Assembly: GCA_965248255.1 (NCBI GenBank)
Contig: CBDFIW010000004.1
Location: 434,001 to 498,000, forward strand
Reading direction: 5' to 3'
DNA length: 64,000 nucleotides
From: JAKZVK01 sp965248255
GTDB lineage: Bacteria; Acidobacteriota; Terriglobia; Bryobacterales; UBA6623
A program made the position numbers and the translations under genes. Position 1 is the stretch's first letter; the number at the start of each line of letters is the position of its first letter. Of this stretch, positions 44,094 through 53,190 are shown one piece after another. The notes under the pieces were generated by a model, which was not told the origin of the DNA, did no database searches, and worked only from the letters and a program-made list of their open reading frames with translations.

Positions 44094-44143
44094 GAATCCC
44101 CAAGAATCGGGACTTGGCAAGGCTGGAGCCTTGCGCCACCGGA
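44094..44143 (-). repeat. Half-copy of a dispersed palindromic element
   Basis: On the minus strand, GTGGCGCAAGGCTCCAGCC followed by TTGCCAAGTCCCGATTCTTG matches one arm of the palindrome at 54424-54562. An IS5-family element begins 5 bp beyond its outer end. Confidence 0.6.
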
Positions 44144-44147
44144 CTAG

Positions 44148-44974
44148 GTGGTGTTAACACTAACGTAGGGTATCGAAACGTAGAGCCTCGACGATGAGGG
44201 CGAAGTGGAGGAAGGCGAGGAACATGACGTCGAGCTTGTCGAAGCGGGAGAAGATGCGGCGGAATCCCTTGAGCCGTCGGAAGAGTCTCTCGATCTCGTT
44301 GCGGCGGCGATAGAGCGCTCGGTCGTATTCCCACGGCTCCAGGCGGGTGCGCCGGGGCGGCACGACGGGAATCCATCCGAAATCCAAAGCCAGTTGGCGT
44401 GTCTGATCGTCCTCATAGGCGCCGTCCATCAGCAGCGGCAGCGGCTCGGGCAGTGGCCCCAGACCACCGAGCAGTTCGCGGCCCTGCTGGGCGTCGTGCG
44501 CTTGGCCGGGCGAGAGAGCGAAGGTTATCGCCGTTCGAGCATTTGCGGCAACCATATGAATCTTGGTGGTCCATCCGCCGCGGGATTTGCCGATCGCTTG
44601 CGGACCGTTTTTTTAACGCGCCCGTGCCGTCGGGATGAACCTTCACGATGGTCGAGTCCATTGACACGGCTTCGATTCGGATGCGGACCAGCTGCTCGCG
44701 CTGCAGTTTCTCGAAGACGGCGTCGAGCACGCCGTTCTTCGACCAGCGGTTCATGCGGGTATAAATGGTGTGCCAGTTACCGAAGCGTTTAGGCAAGCCG
44801 CGCCATTTGCAGCCCTGCTCGGCGACATACAACATGGCGTTCAAAACCGTGAGGTTCGGCAGGCTCACATTGCCGCGCTGGCGGGGCAGGACCGGCTCGA
44901 TGCGGCGGTATTGCTGCTCGGTGATCTCCATACCTCCGAGTATAGCAGCTTTTGCGACTTAGTGTTAACACGCC
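44148..44974 (-). mobile_element. IS5-family (IS427-like) element with CTAG target duplication
   Basis: The element is 827 bp with CTAG at 44144-44147 and 44975-44978. Its ends contain the inverted repeat GTGTTAACACTAA. It inserted at the very end of the DapA-like gene, whose TAG stop is part of the right CTAG. Confidence 0.88.
44160..44931 (-). CDS. IS5-family transposase, two frames with A7 slippery run
   Basis: OrfA (from ATG 44931) has the IS5/IS427 N-terminus (MEITEQQYRRIEPVLPRQRG, RGLPKRFGNWHTIYTRMNRW) and the first Asp in AVSMDSTIVKVH. After GALKK at an A7 run (plus-strand T7 at 44609-44615) the frame changes to NGPQAIGKSRGGWTTKIHMV, then LLMDGAYEDD (second D) and RRRNEIERLFRRLKGFRRI (E). 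IS427-group elements are known to use frameshifting at such A-runs, so the split may be natural. The full protein would be about 255 residues. Confidence 0.9.
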
Positions 44975-45895
44975 CTAGTCTCCCGTCACCACCGCGACCG
45001 GCTCCGTCACGACCGCGTGCCGAATCGCCTCGACCTGTTCCGGCGAGCTTTCAGGCATCGGCGCTCGCGGAACTCCGCCCTGCCGGCCCTGTAGACGCAG
45101 GGCCGTCTTGACGTTCGCTGGCAGATTGTCGCCTTCAATCGCGTTCCAGAGCCGCAGTAACTTTTTGTGGAGCTCCAAGGCTCTGGTGGCATCTACCTCT
45201 CTGACGGCGTCCCACAGATCCACGCACCAGTCCGGCGCCGCCGTGAGATTGGCAGCAATCGCTCCGTGGGCACCCAGACTGAATGATGGATACAGCAGCG
45301 CATCGACGGCACTGAGAATCCGTACATCCTTGCGTAGCCGTAGGTTTTCCGTCAGAAACAACAGGTCCGCCAACGCCTTCATGTCGCTAGCGCTCTGCTT
45401 GACGCCGATCACGCCATCCACCTCGGTGAGTATACGCGTCAGCAGCTTGGGCGAAAGATACGACCAAGGAACGACATTGTAAATGATGACCGGCAGTCCG
45501 CTTGTCCGAGAGATCCGGTCGAAGTGGCGCAACATGGCGTCATCGTCGGGCCGAAACAGGTAGTGGACGGGCGTCACCTGCAAGGCGGCTACACCCAGGT
45601 CGGCAACGGCCTTGGCGCGCTCGATCGTGGCCCGCGTGCTGTCGGCGATGATGCCGGTGATCACGGGAATGCGGCCTTGGACTTCTTCGAGTGTCGCCGC
45701 GGTGATTTGCCGCGTCTCGTCGGTCGTGATGGTGTGCCCCTCGCCCGTGCTACCGCATACCGCAAGGCCGTGCACTTGAGCGGACTCGACCATGTAGCGG
45801 ACCTCGGCGCGGTGGGCGTCCTCGTCCACGTTGCCCTCGGCGTCAAACGGCGTGACCATCGGTGGGACGATGCCGTAGATGTTGTTCTCACTCAT
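44975..45895 (-). CDS. Dihydrodipicolinate synthase/N-acetylneuraminate lyase-family aldolase
   Basis: The 306-residue TIM-barrel aldolase belongs to the DapA/NanA superfamily. Key features are VCGSTGEGHTIT (G-S-T-G-E), IIYNVVPWSYLSP with the conserved Tyr, and the Schiff-base Lys in GVIGVKQSASD. GAHGAIAANLTAAPD follows. The substrate is not clear; the Asn-Val after Tyr and absent arginine motifs suggest a sugar-acid or other keto-acid aldolase rather than lysine synthesis. The stop TAG sits in the IS5 target duplication, so the IS only just spared it. An IS630-family element starts 53 bp upstream of the ATG. Confidence 0.9.
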   Translation of the reverse strand: MSENNIYGIVPPMVTPFDAEGNVDEDAHRAEVRYMVESAQVHGLAVCGSTGEGHTITTDETRQITAATLEEVQGRIPVITGIIADSTRATIERAKAVADLGVAALQVTPVHYLFRPDDDAMLRHFDRISRTSGLPVIIYNVVPWSYLSPKLLTRILTEVDGVIGVKQSASDMKALADLLFLTENLRLRKDVRILSAVDALLYPSFSLGAHGAIAANLTAAPDWCVDLWDAVREVDATRALELHKKLLRLWNAIEGDNLPANVKTALRLQGRQGGVPRAPMPESSPEQVEAIRHAVVTEPVAVVTGD

Positions 45896-45948
45896 GGAAT
45901 CGCTACATCCTCTCTGGCGTCGCTATTGTTGCACAACGAGGGCCGCTA

Positions 45949-47112
45949 GTGTAGTGCACCATAAATAATGTAACTTATATTGACTTCCCATCGTCTCTAT
46001 TAACAGGAGGCATGGGATGCGAAGAGCACAACCAGTAACTTTGAACACAGCGCAATGCAAGCAGTTGGACCGCTACGCGCGCGGCCGCCAAGTCGCCGTT
46101 CGTCTCGCCCTGCGAGCCAGGATTGTCCTGCTGGCCGCCGACGGTCTCGAGAATAAGCAGATCGCCGCACAGCTCGGTGTCTCGCGGCAGTTGGTGGCCC
46201 GCTGGCGCACGCGCTTTCTCGAAAGCAGCATCGCCGGCATTGCAAAAGACGCCCCACGGCCCGGTCGTAAACCTGCCGTCTCGAAGCAGAAAGTACAGCA
46301 GATCATCCACAAGACCACCCGCGAGAAACCGTCCAACGCCACCCACTGGAGCCGCCGCACCATGGCCGCCGCGGCCGGCGTCAGCGCTTCCACCGTGGGA
46401 CGGATTTGGCGCGCCCATGGCCTCAAGCCCCACCGCGTCAAGACCTTCAAGCTCAGCAATGACCCGCGTTTCGCCGAGAAACTCGACGACATCGTCGGAC
46501 TCTATCTCAATCCGCCTGAGCATGCTCTGGTTCTCTCGCTCGATGAGAAGTCCCAAATCCAAGCCCTCGATCGCACCCAGCCCGGCCTGCCGCTCAAAAA
46601 GGGACGCGGCCAAACGATGACCCACGATTACAAGCGCAACGGCACGACCACCCTGTTTGCGGCGCTCAACAGCCTTGACGGCAGCGTGATCGCCGAGTGC
46701 ATGCCCCGACACAGCCACCAGGAATGGCTGCGCTTCCTGCGCTTAATTGACCGCCGCACTCCCAAGGACAAACAGCTTCATCTCATCGTGGACAACTATG
46801 CCACCCACAAGCATGCCGCTGTGAAGCGTTGGCTCGATCGTCACCCGCGCTTCCACATTCATTTCACCCCGACCTCGGCGTCGTGGCTGAACATGGTCGA
46901 GCGATTCTTTCGCGATCTCACCGTCAAGCGCCTGCGCCGCGGCGTGTTTCGCAGCGTGGACGAGCTCGTCGCCGCCATTGACGACTACATCGCCCAGCAC
47001 AACGGGCATCCCACGCCCTTCATCTGGACCGCGACCGCCTCCGACATCCTCGAGAAAGTCAAGCGCGGACGTGCCGCCCTGCATAAGGTGCAATCTGCTT
47101 GACGCACTACAC
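45949..47112 (+). mobile_element. IS630-family element, type B
   Basis: The element is 1,164 bp with TA at 45947-45948 and 47113-47114. The inverted ends are GTGTAGTGCACC and GTGTAGTGCGTC. Confidence 0.92.
46017..47102 (+). CDS. IS630-family transposase, type B
   Basis: The 361-residue protein has N-terminal HTH modules (KQIAAQLGVSRQLVARWRTR; TMAAAAGVSASTVGRIWRAH). The DDE domain has D in LVLSLDEKSQIQALDR, D in HLIVDNYATHKH, and E in ASWLNMVERFFRDLT. The gene begins 68 bp inside the element, after an AACAGGAGG sequence at 46002-46010. It appears intact and differs strongly from the copies at 6701 and 19276. Confidence 0.95.
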   Translation: MRRAQPVTLNTAQCKQLDRYARGRQVAVRLALRARIVLLAADGLENKQIAAQLGVSRQLVARWRTRFLESSIAGIAKDAPRPGRKPAVSKQKVQQIIHKTTREKPSNATHWSRRTMAAAAGVSASTVGRIWRAHGLKPHRVKTFKLSNDPRFAEKLDDIVGLYLNPPEHALVLSLDEKSQIQALDRTQPGLPLKKGRGQTMTHDYKRNGTTTLFAALNSLDGSVIAECMPRHSHQEWLRFLRLIDRRTPKDKQLHLIVDNYATHKHAAVKRWLDRHPRFHIHFTPTSASWLNMVERFFRDLTVKRLRRGVFRSVDELVAAIDDYIAQHNGHPTPFIWTATASDILEKVKRGRAALHKVQSA

Positions 47113-47240
47113 TAGAGACCGCCGTAGGGGTGGGCCGATCCGTCGTACCACGTTTCGAACCAAGGCTACGTCTCATTGCTAACACCACCGGTTGTGATTG
47201 GCGCTGACAGCCGTTCTACAATACGATTGATAGCTGCCCT

Positions 47241-48701
47241 ATGTCTTCGAGCCTCTCGATGCGCGGCGTCGGTGCCGTCGCAGGGCCCTGCCTGGTCGCT
47301 CTCGTGAGCCTACAGCTCGCCATGGCCCAGTTCCCGGTGCCCGTGCCAGGACGCCCCACCTATCCGGGCGACCCGCGGCCACCGCGGCGCAGCCCCTATC
47401 CCGACGATCGCCTGCCCCGCGAAGAGAGTACGCCTTTCCCGCGCGGCGGCCCCAAGGCCCGCGGGCCCTCTTCCGACCTCCACACCATCCGAACCTTCAC
47501 CGGCGAATGCAAAGAGATCAGCAAAGAGCAGCTCACCATTACCACCGCCGACCATCGCGAGTTCCGTTTCGCACTCACCGACAAAACCGAGTTCCTGCGC
47601 GACACCGAAGAGATCAAGCCTTCGGAGATCAAGAAAGGCGATACGCTGCGCGTCACCGCCAAGCAGGACGGTAAGGGCTTTCTCACCGCCGGACGCGTCC
47701 AGCTAGACACCCTTGAAGGTCCGGCTCACGGCGGGGCTACCACCGTGGCCCGTCTACCGGAGGTACAAGCCGACATACCCGATGATCCCGACGACCCAGG
47801 CCCACCGACACTCCGCCGCCGCACACGCGAACAGATCGAACGCCTCAAGAAGGAGAAGGCCGAGCGGCAGTCGAACGAAGCCGAGCTAGCTGAGAGCCAG
47901 CCTCCTCCCAAGCCGCTTCGGTCCATGCCGGACCGGCCACCCCCCGAGCCCAAGCGCGATCCGCACATCGAAAAGGCCCGTGAGCAGGCTTTGAAGTTCA
48001 CCGAGAGGCTGCCGAACTTCATCTGCCGCCAGGTCGTGGCGCGCTACCAGAGCCTCAACATCACGCCGCGCGACTGGGACGCGCTCGATGTCGTCGAGGC
48101 CGACGTCGTCTTCTTCGAGGGCGAAGAGGACTACCTGAACATCAAAGTCGGCTACAAACTCGTGAAGAAGAAGATGAGCGAGATCGACGGCGCCTGGTCG
48201 AGAGGTGAGTACGGTACCGTGCTGCGCAACATCTTCGAGCCTTGGACATTGACCGAGTTCCGATACCGTGGGCTTCAGATGGTGTCGGGCCGTGTCGGCC
48301 GGCGCTACGCATTTAATGTCGAACGGTCCCGCTCGCAATGGGAGGCACGGATGGCTTCAGAATCGTATCTCCCCGCCTATAAGGGAACGATCTCGATCGA
48401 CGAGAAGACCCATCGCACGCTGCGGATCGAGATGGAGGCAAAGCATTTCCCGCCCGACTTCCCAATGAGTTCGCTCGATATGACGGTCGAGTACGGCCTG
48501 GTTCGAATCGGGTCGCAGTATCATTTGCTGCCGGTACACTCCGAGATCATAGGTTGCGACCGCTACTCCAGCATGTGCAGCCTGAACAAGATCGACTTCC
48601 GCAACTACCGCCAGTTCAGCAGCGAGTCCACCATTTTCACCTCGGACTCCGACATCTCCTTCGACGACAAAAAAGCGCCGCCAAAAGCCGAGCCTCAGTA
48701 G
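47241..48701 (+). CDS. Secreted proline/charge-rich protein of the Bryobacterales
   Basis: The 486-residue protein has a signal peptide ending LVSLQLAMAQ, then a Pro/Arg-rich segment. Residues about 80-155 form a DUF5666-like small beta domain (TGECKEISKEQLTITTADHR, IKKGDTLRVTAKQD). A charged linker (residues 175-250) has EQIERLKKEKAERQSNEAEL. The C-terminal 230 residues (FTERLPNFICRQVVARYQS, GTVLRNIFEPWT, YAFNVERSRSQWEARM) match uncharacterised acidobacterial proteins that share the LPNFxCxQ-x-x-x-R motif. No enzymatic motif is visible. It follows the IS630-B element. Confidence 0.8.
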   Translation: MSSSLSMRGVGAVAGPCLVALVSLQLAMAQFPVPVPGRPTYPGDPRPPRRSPYPDDRLPREESTPFPRGGPKARGPSSDLHTIRTFTGECKEISKEQLTITTADHREFRFALTDKTEFLRDTEEIKPSEIKKGDTLRVTAKQDGKGFLTAGRVQLDTLEGPAHGGATTVARLPEVQADIPDDPDDPGPPTLRRRTREQIERLKKEKAERQSNEAELAESQPPPKPLRSMPDRPPPEPKRDPHIEKAREQALKFTERLPNFICRQVVARYQSLNITPRDWDALDVVEADVVFFEGEEDYLNIKVGYKLVKKKMSEIDGAWSRGEYGTVLRNIFEPWTLTEFRYRGLQMVSGRVGRRYAFNVERSRSQWEARMASESYLPAYKGTISIDEKTHRTLRIEMEAKHFPPDFPMSSLDMTVEYGLVRIGSQYHLLPVHSEIIGCDRYSSMCSLNKIDFRNYRQFSSESTIFTSDSDISFDDKKAPPKAEPQ

Positions 48702-48757
48702 CAACCGTGGCACACCTTCCCGCCATGGCCTGCCGCGGAAAGGCCGCAGGGGCCGGG

Positions 48758-50206
48758 TTAGGCGATGATCTTGTTCGCCACCACACCCGCGACGTCGGTC
48801 AAGCGGAAGTCGCGGCCGCTGTAGTGGTAGGTGAGCTTCTCGTGATCGAGTCCCATCAGGTGCAGGACCGTGGCGTGGAAGTCATGGATGTGCATGCGGT
48901 CTTCGACGGCATGATAGCCGATGTCGTCGGTCGCGCCGTAGACGAAGCCCGGCTTGACACCGCCGCCGGCCATCCAGATGGTGTAACCGTAGGGGTTGTG
49001 GTCGCGTCCGTCGCCGCCTTGCGAGACCGGCGTGCGACCGAACTCGCCCGCCCAGATGACGAGAGTGTCGTCGAGCATGCCGCGTACTTTCAGGTCTTTG
49101 ATGAGGCCGGCGATCGGCTTGTCGACCTCGGCGGCGTTGGTGGTGTGCTTACGGAAGAGATCGCTGTGCTGGTCCCACTTGTAGCTGTGCGTGCACTGGA
49201 TGTAGCGCACGCCCCGCTCCGCCAGCCGGCGCGCCAGCATACACTGCCAGGCGAAGTCGCGCGTAGTTTCATTGTCGAAGCCGTATAGCTTCTTCGTCGC
49301 CTCGGATTCCTTCTCCACCTCGAAGGCCTCCGGGGCTTCCATCTGCATCCGAAACGCCAGCTCGAAGGCCTGAATGCGCGCTTCCAGTTCCGGATCCTGC
49401 TTGCGTAGCTCGGCATGGCGGCGGTTGACGTTCTGCAGCATGTCGAGTTCGTAGCGCTGCTGTTCCGGAGTGAAGCCCTTATGGACAAGGTACTCGATGG
49501 GCTCGTCTTTGAACTCCCCGACCTTCAAGCCCGAATGGCCGATCGCCGTGCCTTGGTATGCACCGGGAAGGAATGCCGACGACCAGTTCTTAGCGCCGCC
49601 ATGTGATAAGGCAGGCTTGATCGTGATATACCCGGGCAGGTTGCGGTTGTCGCTGCCGAGCCCGTAGACGACCCAGGAGCCCATGCAGGGCCGCGTAAAC
49701 GTGCTCGATCCGGTGAAGGTCTGCAGCAACGCGGCGCCGTGGTCGACGCCCTCGCCGACCATCGAGCGGATCACGCAGAGATCATCCACCGTCGTGCGTA
49801 TGTGCGGGAACAAATCGCTGACGGGGATTCCGCTTTGGCCGCCGGGCTTGAAGTCCCACAACGGCTTCATCAGGGGCCCTGGCGGCTTGTCGTCGAACGC
49901 CAGCGGACGCTGGATCGGCAGCGGCTTGCCGTCATCGGCATCCAGCTTCGGCTTCGGATCGAACGTATCGACGCTCGACGGCCCTCCATGCATGAAGAGA
50001 AAGATGACTTGCTTCGCTTTGGGAGCGAAGTGAGGCGGCTGCACCGCCAATGGGTTCGTCCCACGAACCGCGGCGTGCGCGCGGTCGTGCTCGGCCATGA
50101 GCCCGGCCAGGCCGAGAAACCCGAAGCCGCAGGCGGCATCGCGCAGCATCGCGCGCCGAGTCAGCACGGGAGGGTCTTTCGGCAACCGTGGACGCATCGG
50201 TCCCAT
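48758..50206 (-). CDS. DUF1501 (sulfatase-fold) protein with Tat-like signal
   Basis: The 482-residue protein begins with a twin-arginine signal (LTRRAMLRDAACGFGFLGLA). DUF1501 features include QVIFLFMHGGPSSVDTFDPK, PHIRTTVDDLCVIRSM, GLGSDNRNLPGYITIKP and VIWAGEFGRTPVSQGGDGRD with HNPYGYTIWMAGGGVKPG. DUF1501 proteins resemble alkaline phosphatase/sulfatase folds and nearly always sit beside a PSD1 protein, as here (next upstream gene). The exact reaction is unknown. The pair probably forms an operon read from 53156 to 48758, with a 167-bp gap. Confidence 0.92.
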   Translation of the reverse strand: MGPMRPRLPKDPPVLTRRAMLRDAACGFGFLGLAGLMAEHDRAHAAVRGTNPLAVQPPHFAPKAKQVIFLFMHGGPSSVDTFDPKPKLDADDGKPLPIQRPLAFDDKPPGPLMKPLWDFKPGGQSGIPVSDLFPHIRTTVDDLCVIRSMVGEGVDHGAALLQTFTGSSTFTRPCMGSWVVYGLGSDNRNLPGYITIKPALSHGGAKNWSSAFLPGAYQGTAIGHSGLKVGEFKDEPIEYLVHKGFTPEQQRYELDMLQNVNRRHAELRKQDPELEARIQAFELAFRMQMEAPEAFEVEKESEATKKLYGFDNETTRDFAWQCMLARRLAERGVRYIQCTHSYKWDQHSDLFRKHTTNAAEVDKPIAGLIKDLKVRGMLDDTLVIWAGEFGRTPVSQGGDGRDHNPYGYTIWMAGGGVKPGFVYGATDDIGYHAVEDRMHIHDFHATVLHLMGLDHEKLTYHYSGRDFRLTDVAGVVANKIIA

Positions 50207-50372
50207 CTGTCAATAGTCTACAACGCCGCCAACGCGGGACACTATGAACCCAAGGGTTTGTAATACCGCCATGAAGACGCAAACGCTAATGGAATCAACA
50301 CCGCAGCGCTGTAGGGACGGGCCCCCGTGCCCGTCCGTCCCCACATTCTCGGTCGAGGCTTCCCTGCCCCGC

Positions 50373-53156
50373 TCACTCCAGGTAAATAAACTCGTTCGAC
50401 GCCATCAGGATGCGGCACCAACTTTGCCAGGCGTCCAGGTCGGCCGTCACGTCCGGGAATCTCCGCTTGAGGCTCGAGATGTACGTAAGCCCGCTATCCA
50501 CCTCATCGGGATTCGCGGGCCGGTTCACCGTCACCAGGTAGGCCCGCTTCATCCGCCGCCGATCATCGCTGGCCTCGTCTGCAAGCAGCGACTGCGCCAG
50601 GTTGCGCGCGCGGTTGGCGACGAACTCGCTGTTCATCATGAACAATGCTTGCGGCGCGATGTTCGTCTGCGGACGCTTGCCGAGCGAAGTGGTCGCGTCG
50701 CCGAAGTCGAACAAGTTCAGCAACGGCGGCAGGTTGGCGCGGCGCACAGGCAGATAGACCAAGCGGCGTTCAATGTCATCCGGGTTGAGGCTGAGTCGAT
50801 CGCTGCTGTTCTCGCGGTCGGTACCGAAGCCGCTCTGCAACGTGCCGCCCATCTCGAGGTCGAGCGAGCCGTCCATTGCTAACAAGCCGTCGCGCATCTC
50901 CTCGACAGCCAACCTTCGCCGCTTGAAATGCGATAGCAAGCGGTTCTCGGGATCGGCCATGGTCTTCGCGTTGTCCGTCTCGCTGCTGAGTTGATAGGCG
51001 GCTGACCGCATGATCAGGTGATGCATCTGTTTGATCGACCAGCCGCTCTCGACAAACCGCGTGGCCAGATAGTCCGATAACTCGGGGTGCGTCGGCCGCC
51101 GGCCCATCTTGCCGAAGTTGCTTGGCGTGCCGACTATGCCCTGCCCGAAATGCCAGTACCAGATACGGTTCGCCATCACCCGCGCCGTCAATGGATGGCC
51201 GGGTTTCGTCAACCAGCGGGCTAGCTCGAGACGGCCGCTACCGTGGGGGACTGGGGTCTGATTTCGTCCCTCGAGAATCGCCGGGAACACTTTGGGGGCA
51301 TCCTCGCCCGGGTTGGCGTAGTCGCCGCGAATGAAGACCTTCTGCTCGACCGGCATTCCTTCTTCCACCGCACAGGCCATGTCGGGCTCGGGCGGCATGG
51401 TGTCGTTAAGGCGTTTCTCTTCCTCGCGCAGCTTGACCAATGTCTCGCGGGCTACCGAGGAGAAGACCCCTTGCTGCTCGTCGTCGGTCAAGACGAACGG
51501 ACCGCCCTTCGCGAAGTACACCTCATGGAAGAAGCGGTCCTCCCCGGGCTCGAACATGGGCTTCATCGGCGGCGGCATGTTCTTCTCTTTGAGGCTGCGC
51601 CGCACGGCCTCGCGCCACTTGTTCAAACGCGCACTCCATTGTTTGAAGCGTTCTTGATAGCGCTCCTGGTACCCCTGGGCCACCTCCGCCAATCCGTCGC
51701 CCGGCGCTTGCTGCCACTCTTCGAGGTGTGGTTGCGGAACGTCTTTGGGCTCGAGGTACGTAACCCACTTCGCTAGGATCTCCTCGTCCAAGCCGGCCTT
51801 CCCGGCTTCCGCCGCGGCCGTGGATCCGCGGGCGACCCTTCCCGCGGCGACCACGTAGTCTCCTAGACGCGGGCTCAGTTCGTTGTTATAGCGCTCGAGT
51901 TCCTGATCGATTACGTCCCCGATTTCCAGCTTGACGTTGTCGATGAGGTCCTGATGTGCGGTGTATTGCTTGTACACCTCGTTGGGAACGAGCGGTTTGA
52001 ACAGCAGTTTCGCAACGTGCGTGGTGGAGTCCTTAAAGCTGCGGGTGCCGGCGAACATCCCGATTAGTGAGTAGTAGTCTTTAGTGAGAATAGGATCGAA
52101 CTTGTGGTCGTGGCAACGTGCACAGGTAACGGTCAACCCCATAAACGTTTTCGAAACGACGTCGAGCTGTTCGTCGTGGACGTCGAAGAGCATCTTCGTC
52201 TTGTCCTGCTGCGCGATGGCCTTGGGACCAAGCGCCAGAAAACCGGTCGCGACGATGCCACGGCGGTTGATTTCGCCCGGTTTCTCGGACGGCAGCAGGT
52301 CTCCGGCCACCTGTTCGTGGACGAAGCGGTCGTAAGGCGTGTCTTCGTTGAACGCCTGGATGACGTAGTCGCGGTAGCGCCAGGCGTAGGGGTAGCGGTG
52401 GTCTTCGTCGTTGCCGGTCGAGTCCGCGTAGCGCGCCACGTCGAGCCAATGGCGTCCCCACTGCTCACCGTAGCGAGGCGAGGCGAGCAGCCGTTCGACG
52501 ACCTTGTCAAAGGCCTGAGGCGAGTCATCGGCGAGAAAGTCGGCGATTTCCTTCTCTGTGGGCGGTAGTCCGATGAGGTCGTAGGAGGCGCGGCGCAGGA
52601 GCGTGGCCTTGTCGGCCTGCGGGGCCGGCTCGAGGCCGTTCTCTTCGAGCTTCGCCAAGATGAAGCGGTCGATCGGCGTCCGCGCCCAGGACTCATTCTT
52701 CACCTTGGGCGGTGCTGGATCCTTCACCATTTGAAATGCCCAGTAGTTCCGCTCTTCCTCGGTGAACCCGCGCGTCTTGCTCTCTGGACGCACTGCGGTC
52801 ACTTGCTCCGCGCCAGGCCACGTTGCGCCGGCCTCGACCCAAGTAGTAAGGGCCATGATCTCGTGGTCCTTGAGCCGGCCCGTGGGCGGCATCTTGATCC
52901 GCTCGTCGTAGCTGATAACTTTGAGCAGACGGCTCGTCTTCGGATCGTCTCTCACAGCGACGGGCCCATTCTGTCCGCCGCGCATAAACCCTTCGACGCT
53001 GGAGAGATCCAGCCCGCCTGTCTTCAGTTGCGGGTTGTGGCACGCCTGGCACTTCTCGGCGAAGATCGGCCGAATTTTCTTCTCAAAGAACTCGGTCTGG
53101 CCAAGTACGGGAGACGTGGTCACGAGAACAAGCAGAAGGGCGATCCGAGCGGTCAT
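50373..53156 (-). CDS. PSD1 protein: cytochrome c-like domain plus DUF1549 and DUF1553
   Basis: From ATG 53156 the protein has 927 residues with a signal peptide (MTARIALLLVLVTTSPVLGQ). The N-terminal planctomycete-type cytochrome C domain has FAEKCQACHNPQLKTGGLDL (C-x-x-C-H). DUF1549 follows (FILAKLEENGLEP, LRRASYDLIGLPPTEKEI, EQWGRHWLDVARYADS), then the middle region and C-terminal DUF1553 (RLELARWLTKPGHPLTARVM, NRIWYWHFGQGIVGTPSNFG). PSD1/DUF1501 pairs are common in Planctomycetes and Acidobacteria and are thought to act on polysaccharides or in redox chemistry at the cell surface. IS630-C lies 34 bp upstream of the start, in place of its promoter region. Confidence 0.92.
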   Translation of the reverse strand: MTARIALLLVLVTTSPVLGQTEFFEKKIRPIFAEKCQACHNPQLKTGGLDLSSVEGFMRGGQNGPVAVRDDPKTSRLLKVISYDERIKMPPTGRLKDHEIMALTTWVEAGATWPGAEQVTAVRPESKTRGFTEEERNYWAFQMVKDPAPPKVKNESWARTPIDRFILAKLEENGLEPAPQADKATLLRRASYDLIGLPPTEKEIADFLADDSPQAFDKVVERLLASPRYGEQWGRHWLDVARYADSTGNDEDHRYPYAWRYRDYVIQAFNEDTPYDRFVHEQVAGDLLPSEKPGEINRRGIVATGFLALGPKAIAQQDKTKMLFDVHDEQLDVVSKTFMGLTVTCARCHDHKFDPILTKDYYSLIGMFAGTRSFKDSTTHVAKLLFKPLVPNEVYKQYTAHQDLIDNVKLEIGDVIDQELERYNNELSPRLGDYVVAAGRVARGSTAAAEAGKAGLDEEILAKWVTYLEPKDVPQPHLEEWQQAPGDGLAEVAQGYQERYQERFKQWSARLNKWREAVRRSLKEKNMPPPMKPMFEPGEDRFFHEVYFAKGGPFVLTDDEQQGVFSSVARETLVKLREEEKRLNDTMPPEPDMACAVEEGMPVEQKVFIRGDYANPGEDAPKVFPAILEGRNQTPVPHGSGRLELARWLTKPGHPLTARVMANRIWYWHFGQGIVGTPSNFGKMGRRPTHPELSDYLATRFVESGWSIKQMHHLIMRSAAYQLSSETDNAKTMADPENRLLSHFKRRRLAVEEMRDGLLAMDGSLDLEMGGTLQSGFGTDRENSSDRLSLNPDDIERRLVYLPVRRANLPPLLNLFDFGDATTSLGKRPQTNIAPQALFMMNSEFVANRARNLAQSLLADEASDDRRRMKRAYLVTVNRPANPDEVDSGLTYISSLKRRFPDVTADLDAWQSWCRILMASNEFIYLE

Positions 53157-53190
53157 TTCAGCCGTAAGTATAACAAGCGACCGCGCTCTA

